Shown: in pieces, positions 24,169-32,621 of the stretch | How the letters are laid out: every line of letters begins with the position of its first letter | Numbering within the stretch: position 1 is the stretch's first letter | NCBI RefSeq assembly: GCF_010730745.1 | Contig: NZ_AP022615.1 | Span: 4,402,001 to 4,466,000 of the forward strand | Direction of reading: 5' to 3' | DNA: 64,000 bases | Source: Mycobacterium heidelbergense | GTDB taxonomy: Bacteria > Actinomycetota > Actinomycetes > Mycobacteriales > Mycobacteriaceae | Notes under the pieces: model-generated | The model's database searches: none | The model's input: the letters and a program-made list of their open reading frames with translations, nothing else | Told to the model about the DNA's origin: nothing | Made by a program: the position numbers and the translations under genes

Positions 24169-24645
24169 TTAGGTGTTGGGCTGCAGGATCTCGGTCGAGG
24201 CGAGCTGGCCGCCGGCCTGCATCCAGGCGGCGATCACGCCGGGCGCGTCCCGGTTGGGGTTGTAGATGTCCTCCTCGCTGGAGAACAGGCCGTCGCCGGC
24301 GTAGACGAGCCGGGTCCAGTTGGGGAACCAGAACGGCTCGCCGCCCGGGTCGGTGGGATGGTCCAGCAGGTTCTTGATCATGACGACGACGGCGTCATTG
24401 TCGTCGTCGTAGGCGATCCAGTCGTTGGGAAAGCGCATGTGTGGGAACGGCGCCATGACTGCGACGATCCAGTCCCGCACCGCCTCCCGCCCGCGAAAGA
24501 CGCCGTAATGATGCTCGGTGTAGACGACATCCTCGGTGAAGAGATCCGCGAAAGGCCGCCAGTCGCCCGAAGCGCTGCACCCCTCGACGACGGTCGTGTA
24601 GTTCCCGACTGCTTGCTCGATCTCGGTCCTGCTGAATTTGCCCAT
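24169..24645 (-). CDS. NTF2/SnoaL-like protein
   Basis: The 158-residue protein looks like an NTF2-like (SnoaL) cone fold: an N-terminal helix, DWRPFADLFTEDVVYTEHHYG, FRGREAVRDWIVAVM, then alternating strands ending in GLFSSEEDIYNPN. Such domains act as isomerases, hydratases, cyclases or dimerisation modules. The conserved Asp and His positions are present, but catalysis cannot be claimed. I start at the ATG at 24645 (MGKFSRTEIEQ); the frame is open to 24696. It converges on the DJ-1 gene with a 10-base gap. Confidence 0.75.
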   Translation of the reverse strand: MGKFSRTEIEQAVGNYTTVVEGCSASGDWRPFADLFTEDVVYTEHHYGVFRGREAVRDWIVAVMAPFPHMRFPNDWIAYDDDNDAVVVMIKNLLDHPTDPGGEPFWFPNWTRLVYAGDGLFSSEEDIYNPNRDAPGVIAAWMQAGGQLASTEILQPNT

Positions 24646-24736
24646 GACCGACACACTAGAGGGCCGGCTCCGACATTGCGATCGACGGCCGGACACCTCC
24701 TACCCATGAGGCCGGCTAGCCTTGCGGCTCAAGGGA

Positions 24737-24880
24737 TTACGAGCCGCCGATAGTCCACTGTCGGGCTTGCTCGACCTGACCGGCGGGGAAATGGCGGATC
24801 TCGGCCGACACAAAGTGTGACCCCAGACGCTCGGCCACATCCCCGAGGTGCGAGTCGGTGACCACCGCGACCTTAATAAG
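24737..24880 (-). pseudogene. C-terminal fragment of a SpoIIAA-like (STAS-fold) protein
   Basis: Reading on the minus strand gives KVAVVTDSHLGDVAERLG, then SHFVSAEIRHFPAGQVEQA and RQWTIGGS before the TAA at 24737-24739. This is the tail pattern of small SpoIIAA-like proteins (AVVTD, then aromatic-rich E-x-R-x-FP, then A-x-x-W). A TGA lies just upstream in the same frame, and no start codon or ribosome binding site precedes it, so only the last 45 or so residues survive. It sits just downstream of fadD31. The short length makes the family call tentative. Confidence 0.5.
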
Positions 24881-24899
24881 AGGACAAAGTCACCCACCC

Positions 24900-26756
24900 T
24901 CAACGCGGCCCCGATGCGTGCACACCCAATGTCCCGCTGAGGTATTCGGCGCGGCAGGCTCGGCGGGCCAGTTTGCCGCTGGTGGTGCGCGGGATGGCGC
25001 CCGCCGGCAGGAGGCGTACGTCGGAGACGGCCACGCCGTGTCGGTGCGACACCGCCTGGCGGATCGCCTCGATCGCCGGTTGCGGGTCGTCGCGGCTGGT
25101 GCCCGCGGCACGTTCGGCGACGATCACCAGTCGTTGGTCGGTGTCGTGGGCCGGTATGGAGAACGCGGTCACGTATCCACGACGCACCATCGGTGCGGCG
25201 TCCGCCACGGTGGCCTCGATGTCTTGCGGGTAGTGGTTGCGGCCCCCGATCGTTATCAGATCCACGATCCGGCCCGTGACGTAGAGCTCGCCGTCGAGAT
25301 ACACGCCCAGGTCCCCGGTGCGCAGCCAGGTGCCCCCGGCGCCCGAGCCTTCGGCGTGGCTGCCCTCGTCGAGCCGCGATCGCAGCGTGGCGCCGAACGC
25401 TCGCCGGGTTTCGTCGGGCAGGCCCCAGTAGCCCCGGCCAATGTTGTTTCCCCGCAACCAGATTTCGCCGACCTCGCCGTCGGGCAGCTCGGTCTCGGTA
25501 TCGGGGCCGACGATGACCGCCCATTGGCTGCGCGCGATCTGACCGCACGACACCTGCGGCACGGCGCCGGGCGCATCCGCCGTGACGCGCACCGCGTGGC
25601 CGGCGCCCAGTTGTTCGCGGTCGAGATAGACGACCGAGGCCTCGGCGGCGGGATCGATGGTCGCGACGAAGAGCGTCGCCTCCGCGATGCCGTACGACGG
25701 TTTGAACGCTGTGCGCGGTAATCCGTAGGGCGCGAACGCTTTATTGAAGGTTCTGATCGCGTCGATGCTGACCGGTTCGGAGCCGATGATCATCACCACG
25801 TTGCTGAGGTCGACGTCGTCGCCCGGCGCGGGCAGGCCGCGCTGCGCGGTCCACTCGTAGGCGAAGTTCGGCGCGGCGGTGACCGCCCGGCCCTGCCGCG
25901 ACCCGGCGGCCAAGGCATGGATCCAGCGCAGCGGCCTCCGGACAAACGCGGCGGGCGACATCAGCGTGGAGTGCCCGCCGTACACGGCGGGAAAGCCGAT
26001 CATCGACAGGCCCATGTCGTGGTAGAGCGGTAACCAGCTGACGCCGTGGGTGTTTCGGTCCAGCAGGTCGATCGAGAGGATCATCTGCACCAGGTTGGTG
26101 CCGACCGCCCGGTGGGTGATCTCCACGCCGACCGGGGGCCGCGTCGAGCCCGAGGTGTACTGCAGATGCGAGACGTCGTTCATGCCGAGTTCGGTGGGGA
26201 CGAACAGCTCCCCCGCCGAGTCGGGTATCTGATCGATGACGAGGACCCGCGGCCTTCTCAGGTGTGGGAGGCCGACCAGAAAGTTCTCGACCGCGTCTTT
26301 GGCCGCCGTTGTGGTCAGCACCACCGTCGGCTCCGAATCCCGAAGCGCCGTGTCGAGACGTTCGGCGTGGCCGGGCAGTTCGGGCGCGAACAGCGGCACC
26401 GCTATGGTCCCGGCCTTGATCGCCGCGTAGAAACCCGCGACGTAGTCGATGCCCTGCGGCGCGAGGACGGCGACCCGCTCACCGCGGCCCGCGACCTGTT
26501 GCACGCGCGCGCCGATGGCCTGCAGTCGGATGCCGAGTTGGGTCCACGTCACCTCGACGGCCTGCCCTTCGGCGCGGCTGTAATCGAGGTAGCGGTAGGC
26601 GACGGCGTCACCGACGTTCGCGACGTTGCGGTCGATCAGGGATATCAGCGTGACGCCCGGCGGCAACGCGACGCCGCCCCGGGCGTCCAGGCAGTCCTCG
26701 ATCTGCAGCAGGCCGGGCACACCCGCGGCGTTGTGCTGCCCGGAACCGCGATCCAT
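24900..26756 (-). CDS. fadD31: Fatty-acyl-AMP ligase (FAAL), FadD31-like
   Basis: The 618-residue adenylate-forming enzyme has VLAPQGIDYVAGFYAAIKAG, the ATP-binding loop YTSGSTRPPVGVEITHRA (about residues 210-227), FKPSYGIAEATLF, LRTGDLG, and the C-terminal Lys in PRTTSGKLARRA. Length, SWLPLYHDMGL and the extra segment before the hinge fit the FAAL branch, which makes acyl-AMP and passes acyl groups to carrier proteins rather than to CoA. In the syntenic M. tuberculosis block, FAAL Rv1925 (FadD31) occupies this place. No polyketide synthase is nearby. It could feed the papA/mmpL lipid locus 7 kb away, but that is speculation. Confidence 0.85.
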   Translation of the reverse strand: MDRGSGQHNAAGVPGLLQIEDCLDARGGVALPPGVTLISLIDRNVANVGDAVAYRYLDYSRAEGQAVEVTWTQLGIRLQAIGARVQQVAGRGERVAVLAPQGIDYVAGFYAAIKAGTIAVPLFAPELPGHAERLDTALRDSEPTVVLTTTAAKDAVENFLVGLPHLRRPRVLVIDQIPDSAGELFVPTELGMNDVSHLQYTSGSTRPPVGVEITHRAVGTNLVQMILSIDLLDRNTHGVSWLPLYHDMGLSMIGFPAVYGGHSTLMSPAAFVRRPLRWIHALAAGSRQGRAVTAAPNFAYEWTAQRGLPAPGDDVDLSNVVMIIGSEPVSIDAIRTFNKAFAPYGLPRTAFKPSYGIAEATLFVATIDPAAEASVVYLDREQLGAGHAVRVTADAPGAVPQVSCGQIARSQWAVIVGPDTETELPDGEVGEIWLRGNNIGRGYWGLPDETRRAFGATLRSRLDEGSHAEGSGAGGTWLRTGDLGVYLDGELYVTGRIVDLITIGGRNHYPQDIEATVADAAPMVRRGYVTAFSIPAHDTDQRLVIVAERAAGTSRDDPQPAIEAIRQAVSHRHGVAVSDVRLLPAGAIPRTTSGKLARRACRAEYLSGTLGVHASGPR

Positions 26757-26836
26757 AAGCGCAGTCTAGGTGCCGTAGGGTACCCGGCAGCAGCAGCCAA
26801 TCGGGCCGGTCTGCGGTCGTCACCAGGGAGTCGGGC

Positions 26837-27304
26837 ATGTCGGGTCGTCAGTTCTCGTTCGAAATCAACCGGACCAGTAGCGCTCCCGCCGAGACGTTGT
26901 TCCGGCTGGTGACCGACGGCGCCAACTGGTCGACGTGGGCCAAGCCGATCGTCCTTCAGTCGAGCTGGGCGCGGCAGGGTGATCCGGCACCGGGCGGCGT
27001 CGGCGCCATCCGCAAGGTGGGAATGTGGCCCTTCCTGGTGCAGGAGGAGACCGTCGAGTACGAGCAGGATCGCCGCCACGCCTACAAGCTGGTTGGGCCG
27101 GCGAGCCCCGCCAAGGATTACCGCGGCGAGGTGGTCCTCACCCCGAATCCGGCGGGCGGCACCGACATCCGCTGGACCGGCTCGTTTGTGGAAGGGATCC
27201 GCGGGACGGGCCCGGTGATGCGGGCCGCGCTGGGCGGTGCGGTGCGGTTTTTTGCCGGCCGGCTGGTGAGGGCGGCCGAGCGCGAGCCGGGCGGCGCGCG
27301 GTAG
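26837..27304 (+). CDS. SRPBCC (START-like) family protein
   Basis: The 155-residue protein is a single SRPBCC/polyketide-cyclase-like domain: FSFEINRTSSAPAETLFRLV at the N-terminus, TWAKPIV, GGVGAIRKVG in the cavity wall, TDIRWTGSFVEG, and a long C-terminal helix. The fold binds a hydrophobic ligand; function is unknown. CCAGGGAG before the ATG at 26837 supports the start. It is divergent from fadD31 across 80 bases, matching the position of an SRPBCC gene (Rv1919c, from memory) in M. tuberculosis. Confidence 0.75.
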   Translation: MSGRQFSFEINRTSSAPAETLFRLVTDGANWSTWAKPIVLQSSWARQGDPAPGGVGAIRKVGMWPFLVQEETVEYEQDRRHAYKLVGPASPAKDYRGEVVLTPNPAGGTDIRWTGSFVEGIRGTGPVMRAALGGAVRFFAGRLVRAAEREPGGAR

Positions 27305-27380
27305 CGTTTACCCTTGCGGCCCAACGGGTTTGGAAACGCGTGACGGCCGCCTCACGCGGCCGCCACGTCTGGACACGGGT

Positions 27381-27773
27381 CTACGGGTTGTTGGCTTGCT
27401 GCTCGTCCATCTGAGCCTGCTGCATGCCTTGTTCGAATTGCTGCTCGGCCTGTTCGTTTTGTTCCTCGGCCTGCTGCTGGGCCTGTTGCATCTCTTGCAG
27501 GGCCAGCTGTTCCTGTTGCTGGGCCTGGTCGTCGCTGTCATCGGCGGCGAAGCCGCCCGAAAGGCCCGGCGGGGTCTGGGGCAATTGCCGGCCGACATCG
27601 GCCAGGCGGACGCCGCCCGATCCGAGCACCGCGCCCGGGGTGTCGGGCCGCGCCACGTCGAACAGCGCGAGCATCGCGAGGGCCGTGGCGCCGGCGACAA
27701 GCAGTCGCACCATTCGCAACCGTGCGCCGCTCGCAGGGGTTTTACCGCATTGCCGGTGAGGGGTGGTGGTCAT
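27381..27773 (-). CDS. Small secreted or anchored Gln-rich protein
   Basis: The 130-residue product has an N-terminal basic region, a hydrophobic segment MVRLLVAGATALAMLALFDV that could be a signal peptide or anchor, then a short linker (GAVLGSGGVRLADVG). A C-terminal 50 residues follow made almost entirely of Gln, Glu, Ala and Met (QQQEQLALQEMQQAQQQA and similar), predicted to be helical and possibly coiled coil. The start is uncertain: the ATG at 27773 has GAAGG directly abutting, and an ATG at 27713 would begin at the hydrophobic segment. No named family is recognised. Confidence 0.55.
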   Translation of the reverse strand: MTTTPHRQCGKTPASGARLRMVRLLVAGATALAMLALFDVARPDTPGAVLGSGGVRLADVGRQLPQTPPGLSGGFAADDSDDQAQQQEQLALQEMQQAQQQAEEQNEQAEQQFEQGMQQAQMDEQQANNP

Positions 27774-27854
27774 CCTTCAGGTTTGCGCCTCTTGGCTAGC
27801 CGCACGCTGGGAAGCGGCTATCGCCCGGTTATGAGAACACGCGCCCCCGAGCCG

Positions 27855-29018
27855 TTACGTCGAACCGACCTCGTCCTGATACTTCTTGGTCATGTGCTCG
27901 ATCGCCTGCAGCTGCGTCTGCGCGAGGTCGTCGCGCACCTGACCGGCGCGCGCGGCGGCGTCCAGCGTCGGTTGCGCCTGGCCTTGAAAGTGCGGCATGA
28001 CTTCGGCGGCGAACAATTCGGCGGAGCGTTTGGTTGCGGCCGGATTGGCCCACTCGTGGCCCATCTGCAGCATGCAGCCGAAGCCGCCGGACTGGTCCCA
28101 CAGCCGCTGCACCTGCGCCCGCGCCCGCTCCGGGGTGCCGATGACTCCGGCGCCGTTGTCGTTGATGATGTCGATCATCTCGTCGAGCCGCTCACCCGGC
28201 ATGGTCATCTGCGGGAAGGCGGCCACCTTCTGGAAGTACCGGAACCACGGCTCGATGCCGAATTTCACGTCGGCGCGCGCCTGTTCGTCGGTCTCGGCGA
28301 TGTGGAACGGCCCGACCAGGCTCCAGTCCTTGCGGTCGACCTGCGTGCCGAAGGCCGCCGCCCGTTCTTCGACGATGCCCCAGTGGTAGGCGAGCGCGTC
28401 GAAGCCCTCAACGATCAGCGTCGCCCCGATCGAGAGCAGGCCGATGCCGTGCTTGCCGGCCAACCGGGCACCCGTGGGCGAGGCGACCGCGGCGACCGCC
28501 AGCGGTATTCCGCCGTCGGAGTAGGGGGCGAGCTGCAACCGGGCGTCGAATAGCTGGTGCGTGGCGGTTTTGGCGCTCACCGTCTCCCCCGCCAGCAACC
28601 GGACGACGATGTCGAGGTTGGTTTCGAGAAGCTCGCGCGTGTCGGTGGGGGTGAGTCCGATCATGGCGGAGTCGGTGGGCAGTGAGCCCGGCCCCACCCC
28701 GCCGATCACGCGGCCATGGGTGAGGTGGTCCAGCAGCATCAGCCGGTCCGCGACCCAGAGCGGGTTGTGGTAGGCGAGCGAAATGACCCCGGTACCAAAC
28801 CGAATGCGCTTGGCGCGCTCGGCGGCGGCGGCGATGAAGATCTCCGGGGAGCTGATGATTTCGCTGCCGGCGGAGTGGTGCTCGCCCAACCACACTTCGT
28901 CGAAGCCGAGGGCGTCGAGATGCTCGACGAAGTCCAGGTCGCGCTGGAGGGCCAGGGTCGGATTGGTGCCGGCGCGATGGAATGGGGCGATGAAATAACC
29001 GAACCTCAGCCTGGACAT
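27855..29018 (-). CDS. LLM-class flavin-dependent oxidoreductase (luciferase-like)
   Basis: The 387-residue protein is a bacterial-luciferase-type TIM barrel with LRFGYFIAPFHRAGTNP, FDEVWLGEHHSAG, RIRFGTGVISLAYHNPLWVA, HGRVIGGVGPGS and the insertion region near PYSDGGIP. It would use reduced FMN or F420; mycobacteria have many F420 members, but the cofactor cannot be decided by eye. AAGGGGA six bases before the ATG at 29018 fixes the start; the frame is open to 29060. The length and GLTPTDTRELLETNLDI segment resemble alkanal monooxygenase-like members rather than short N5,N10-methylene-H4MPT reductase types. Confidence 0.85.
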   Translation of the reverse strand: MSRLRFGYFIAPFHRAGTNPTLALQRDLDFVEHLDALGFDEVWLGEHHSAGSEIISSPEIFIAAAAERAKRIRFGTGVISLAYHNPLWVADRLMLLDHLTHGRVIGGVGPGSLPTDSAMIGLTPTDTRELLETNLDIVVRLLAGETVSAKTATHQLFDARLQLAPYSDGGIPLAVAAVASPTGARLAGKHGIGLLSIGATLIVEGFDALAYHWGIVEERAAAFGTQVDRKDWSLVGPFHIAETDEQARADVKFGIEPWFRYFQKVAAFPQMTMPGERLDEMIDIINDNGAGVIGTPERARAQVQRLWDQSGGFGCMLQMGHEWANPAATKRSAELFAAEVMPHFQGQAQPTLDAAARAGQVRDDLAQTQLQAIEHMTKKYQDEVGST

Positions 29019-29096
29019 TGCGGTCCCCTTGCAGTCGAGTTGCGCAGAACCATAACTCAACGTGCCCGCGCCGGGCGAGGAGTCGCGAGCGGTGCC

Positions 29097-29471
29097 TTAG
29101 GGGCTGCCGCCGCAGACGTTGCCGATGCAGCCGCCGCCGCCACCCGGTCCCCCGCCGCCGCCACCGACGCCGGGAATGCTGCCGCCCCCACCGCCGGGTC
29201 CGCCGCCACCGGTGGGGCCGCCAGGAATGCTGCCGCCGCCCCCGCCCGGCCCGCCACCGCCGGTCGGGCCGCCGGGAACGCCGCCTCCGCCCCCGCCCGG
29301 TCCGCCGCCGCCTGGTGCTGTGGACGGCGCAGGCGCCACGCTGGACGAAGGAGTGGTCGTCGGCGTCGTACTGTTACTTGGTCCCTTGTTGCCGCCGCCA
29401 CATCCGACCGCCAACACGAGCATGGCCGCGCCGCCGAAAAGAGCGGCCGCGGTTCGAACGCCAGTCCTCAT
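29097..29471 (-). CDS. Gly/Pro-rich lipoprotein with tandem repeats
   Basis: The 124-residue product starts MRTGVRTAAALFGGAAML and has a lipobox VLAVGC near residue 24, so it should be lipid-anchored. A Thr/Ser/Pro linker (NSTTPTTTPSSS) is followed by three imperfect repeats of PGGPTGGGGPGGGGG-SIPG and a C-terminal pair of cysteines in GCIGNVCGG. The ATG at 29471 starts exactly at the signal peptide; the frame is open to 29501. The repeats give a long Pro-rich open frame on the other strand that I regard as a shadow. The function is unknown. Confidence 0.65.
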   Translation of the reverse strand: MRTGVRTAAALFGGAAMLVLAVGCGGGNKGPSNSTTPTTTPSSSVAPAPSTAPGGGGPGGGGGGVPGGPTGGGGPGGGGGSIPGGPTGGGGPGGGGGSIPGVGGGGGGPGGGGGCIGNVCGGSP

Positions 29472-29594
29472 CAGGTTCCCCACTCTCCACTCACGCCACA
29501 CTTCTGCAGTCCACCTGTCCGTACCCCGGCAGGCCTCGGCGCAAACGGGATTGGGGCGCCCGGCACTTAGCAGTTGGTAGCCCGACGGAGCCCC

Positions 29595-31883
29595 CTACCC
29601 TTCCTTGGTGATCAGCTTCCGCAGCGCCACGCGGTCGGGCGTGAGCAGCTCCTCGATGCGGGGGTGATTCACCTCGGCGACGATGATCTCGCCGACCTCC
29701 TGGTTGACCTCGCTGAAGATGCCGTGGGACTTCATCTTTGAGGTCTGGTACAGGTTGTCCTCGGTCGGCGTGACGTAGTACACCGCGTCGGCCTTGAACC
29801 GGTGGACGAGCCACAGGTGAATCAGGGTCATCAGCCGCTTCTGGCGCAGCTTCTCGGCGAAGGTGTTCTGATCGCGCACGGTGAGGATGCTGCGGCCGTG
29901 GCGGTCCTTGATGGGATCGAACACGACGTTGGCCAGCTGCTCGTCCCCGTCGCCGTAGATCCCGAGCACGAGCACGTCCGAGCCGGCGCGCCGGGGCCGC
30001 AGCTGCACGCGCAGCTTCTCGCCGAGCTGGTAGTGCTCGCTCCACAACGTCAGCCATTCCTCCAGCAGTTTCTTCGGCACCTCGGTCTGCACCAGGTGCT
30101 GGTGCTGGGTCGAGCCCTTCCCCATGGCCTTGGTGGTCGCCGTGCGGCCCGAGGAGGCGGCCAGCGCGGCGTCGCTGCGCGGCCCGCCGACCAGGGTCTG
30201 CGGCGTGCGGTAGGGGGACTCGACGAGGCGCATCTTGCGCTGCAGGCGAGCCAGCGCCAGCATGCCGTCCTGCCGCAGCGCGGTGGCGAACTCCTCGGCG
30301 GCGACGCCGTCGATCTGGTGCCCGCCGTAGGTGATGAAGTTGAAGACGAAGCCCATCTTGCCGAGCTCCTCGGGGAAGCGCTTCATCTCCTCGTCGGTCA
30401 TGCCGGTGGTGTCCCAATTGAACGACGGCGACAGGTTGTAGGCCAGCATCTGGTCGGGGAACTCGGCGTGGATGGCCTCGGCGAACTGCCGGGCGTCGGC
30501 GAGATCGGCGGTCTTGGTCTCCATCCACAGGATGTCGGCGAACGGCGCCGCCGCCAGCGACTTGGCGATCGCATAGGGAATGCCGCCGCGGATCTGGTAG
30601 TAGCCCTCCGGGGTCTTCGCCAGCTCGCAGTCCCACGGGGAGTCGACGCCCAGTTCCTTCGCCTTGTCCTTCGCCTCGTACAGCGACGCACGCTGGGCGA
30701 ATTGGCGCCACTCGTCGGGAGTCATGCTCGCCGGCTCGTCTTCGCTCTCTCCGAAGGCGAGCACCTCCGCGATGGCTTCGCCGTAGCTCATCAGCCCGGC
30801 GTCGTCCTCCCAGGCGGCGACGAACCGCGACTCGACCTGGTCGAAGAGGTCGTCGATCGATTGCTTGCCGTTCTCCCGCCAGGCGTTGACGGCGTCGGAG
30901 ATCAGGCCCTGGATGCCTTGGCGCTCAAGCCAGGCGGTGGCGCCGGCGTACTCGGAGTCGGCCATCGCGTAGAGGAGATGCCCATTCAGTTCCTTGACGC
31001 CCAGCTCGTAGAAGCGCCGGACGAGCGCCAGGAAGCAGGCCTTGTAGGAGGGGATGTTCAGGTTGGTCGCGCCGAGGAGGAACGGCTGGTCGCGTTCGTC
31101 GGCGCGGCTGTCCAGCAGGTTGGCCGCCTCGGCGTCGGTGCGCGCGACGATGATCCCGGGCACCCGCATGACGTCGAGCTGGAACCGGGCGGCGTTGAGG
31201 CGCTTGATCTGTTCGTCGGAGGGCACCAGGACCTTGCCGCCCTGATGGCCGCATTTCTTGGTGCCCGGGCGCTGGTCCTCGATGTGGTATCCCGGCACCC
31301 CGACCTCGACGAAACGGCGGATCAGATTGCGCACGTGCGGGTCGCCGCCGTGGCCGGTGTCGGCGTCGGCGATGATGAACGGCCGATAGTCATAGGCCGG
31401 GGCCGTGTCGCGCTGCTGCTCGCTCATGTGCAGGCGCTGGTACTGCTGATTTCGGTCGGCGGTGAGGAGGGCGCGCACCAGCACCGCGGCGTCGTCGGGC
31501 ACCTGGCTCAGCGGGTAGCTGGCGAGGTCTGGACCGGGATCCTCGGTGGTGGAGCCCTTGGCCGAGGTCGCCCAGCCGCCGAGGTAGATCGCCTCGATCC
31601 CTATCCGCTTCATGCTTACCGCCTGGCCGGGCGAGTAGGGACCGAACGTCGTAATGCTCTTCTTCGCCGCGAAGAGTTCGCGCAGCCGGTCATAGAAGGG
31701 CCCGGCCGCTTCGCGCGCGACGGTGTAGTCGGTCGCGATCGTGCCGCGCTGCTCCGCGACTTGCCGGGCCGTGTAGAGGCGGGTGATCCCCTTGAAACGC
31801 GAGCCGTCAAAGTATCGTTGCGTGGCCTCGACGTCCTGTTCGAACGGCGTGCGGACCTGGGTGTCCGAGTCGATGATGGCCAT
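29595..31883 (-). CDS. aceA2: Isocitrate lyase 2, full length
   Basis: This is a 762-residue isocitrate lyase of the long ICL2 type, splitting isocitrate (or methylisocitrate) to succinate and glyoxylate (or pyruvate). The catalytic loop KKCGH is at about residues 211-215, ADADTGHGG precedes it, and ETKTADLADARQFAE follows in the second half. The extra C-terminal domain of about 170 residues (VPKKLLEEWLTLWSEH onward) is the part known to respond to acetyl- or propionyl-CoA in M. tuberculosis ICL2. In strain H37Rv this gene is split into aceAa and aceAb; here it is one open frame. GAGGAG precedes the ATG at 31883. It is divergent from lppC. Confidence 0.95.
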   Translation of the reverse strand: MAIIDSDTQVRTPFEQDVEATQRYFDGSRFKGITRLYTARQVAEQRGTIATDYTVAREAAGPFYDRLRELFAAKKSITTFGPYSPGQAVSMKRIGIEAIYLGGWATSAKGSTTEDPGPDLASYPLSQVPDDAAVLVRALLTADRNQQYQRLHMSEQQRDTAPAYDYRPFIIADADTGHGGDPHVRNLIRRFVEVGVPGYHIEDQRPGTKKCGHQGGKVLVPSDEQIKRLNAARFQLDVMRVPGIIVARTDAEAANLLDSRADERDQPFLLGATNLNIPSYKACFLALVRRFYELGVKELNGHLLYAMADSEYAGATAWLERQGIQGLISDAVNAWRENGKQSIDDLFDQVESRFVAAWEDDAGLMSYGEAIAEVLAFGESEDEPASMTPDEWRQFAQRASLYEAKDKAKELGVDSPWDCELAKTPEGYYQIRGGIPYAIAKSLAAAPFADILWMETKTADLADARQFAEAIHAEFPDQMLAYNLSPSFNWDTTGMTDEEMKRFPEELGKMGFVFNFITYGGHQIDGVAAEEFATALRQDGMLALARLQRKMRLVESPYRTPQTLVGGPRSDAALAASSGRTATTKAMGKGSTQHQHLVQTEVPKKLLEEWLTLWSEHYQLGEKLRVQLRPRRAGSDVLVLGIYGDGDEQLANVVFDPIKDRHGRSILTVRDQNTFAEKLRQKRLMTLIHLWLVHRFKADAVYYVTPTEDNLYQTSKMKSHGIFSEVNQEVGEIIVAEVNHPRIEELLTPDRVALRKLITKEG

Positions 31884-32009
31884 GGGTTGCGCTCCTCTTC
31901 AGCATGATTCCGCTGAACGTGAGTTTATCCCCGGAAGCGGCGGTTCAATCAGGGGTGACAGCCCCGAGCCGCGCTTCCCGAGTCGCGGTTCGGGAGCGAC
32001 ACTGTCCCT

Positions 32010-32618
32010 ATGGAATCGACACTGGCGAGCACATTTCACCGAATCGCATCGGTCATCGGCGGGCTGGCACTCCTGGGTGCGCTGGTCGGCTGCGACGGCC
32101 GCGGTGGCAGCCACATGGCGGTCCCGCTGACGCCGAAGGTGACGACCCTCGGTCGGACCATCGCGGAGGCGCCCGCCGGCGGGCCACTGACGATCAGCAG
32201 TCCCGCGTTTCCCGACGGCGCGCCGATCCCCGCGCAGTACACGTGCAAGGGCGCCAACGTAGCGCCGCCGTTGACGTGGTCGGCGCCGTTGGGGGCGGCG
32301 CTGGTGATCGACGACCCGGACGCCCCGCGCGGGCCCTACATCCACTGGATCGTGGTCGGAATCCCGCCCGGCCCCGGAAACACCGGGGACGGCCAGACTC
32401 CCGCCGGGGGAAGCAGCCTGCCGAACTCGGCCGGCCAGGCCGGCTACAGCGGGCCCTGCCCGCCCGCGGGCTCCGGGGTGCACCACTACCGGTTCACCCT
32501 CTACCAGCTTCCCGCCACGTTCCAGCTCCCCCCGGGACTCGTTGGGGCGCCAGCGGCACAGGCGATCGCGCAGGCCACGGCGGGGCAGGCGCAATTCACC
32601 GGAACGTTTGGAGGCTGA
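32010..32618 (+). CDS. lppC: LppC-like lipoprotein, YbhB/PEBP family
   Basis: The 202-residue protein has a lipoprotein signal (VIGGLALLGALVGC, Cys near residue 28) followed by a PEBP/YbhB domain: LTISSPAFPDGAPIPAQYTC, the ligand-pocket signature VIDDPDAPRGPYIHWIV (D-P-D-x-P and G-P-x-x-H-W), and GVHHYRFTLYQLP. It should be anchored outside the inner membrane. Bacterial PEBP-like proteins bind small anionic ligands; the role is unclear. The order icl2-lppC agrees with M. tuberculosis (Rv1915/16 and Rv1911c, from memory) with genes between them missing here. An imperfect inverted repeat lies in the upstream gap (arms 31963-31973 and 31984-31994). Confidence 0.85.
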   Translation: MESTLASTFHRIASVIGGLALLGALVGCDGRGGSHMAVPLTPKVTTLGRTIAEAPAGGPLTISSPAFPDGAPIPAQYTCKGANVAPPLTWSAPLGAALVIDDPDAPRGPYIHWIVVGIPPGPGNTGDGQTPAGGSSLPNSAGQAGYSGPCPPAGSGVHHYRFTLYQLPATFQLPPGLVGAPAAQAIAQATAGQAQFTGTFGG

Positions 32619-32621
32619 CGC

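Noticed and set aside
29119..29580. Pro-rich open frame on the + strand opposite the Gly-rich lipoprotein
   Set aside because: It mirrors the GGN repeats of the lipoprotein (GGC read as GCC, GGG as CCC) and has no signal peptide or ribosome binding site.
29802..31907. 701-codon open frame antisense to isocitrate lyase 2
   Set aside because: Shadow of a real, strongly conserved gene.
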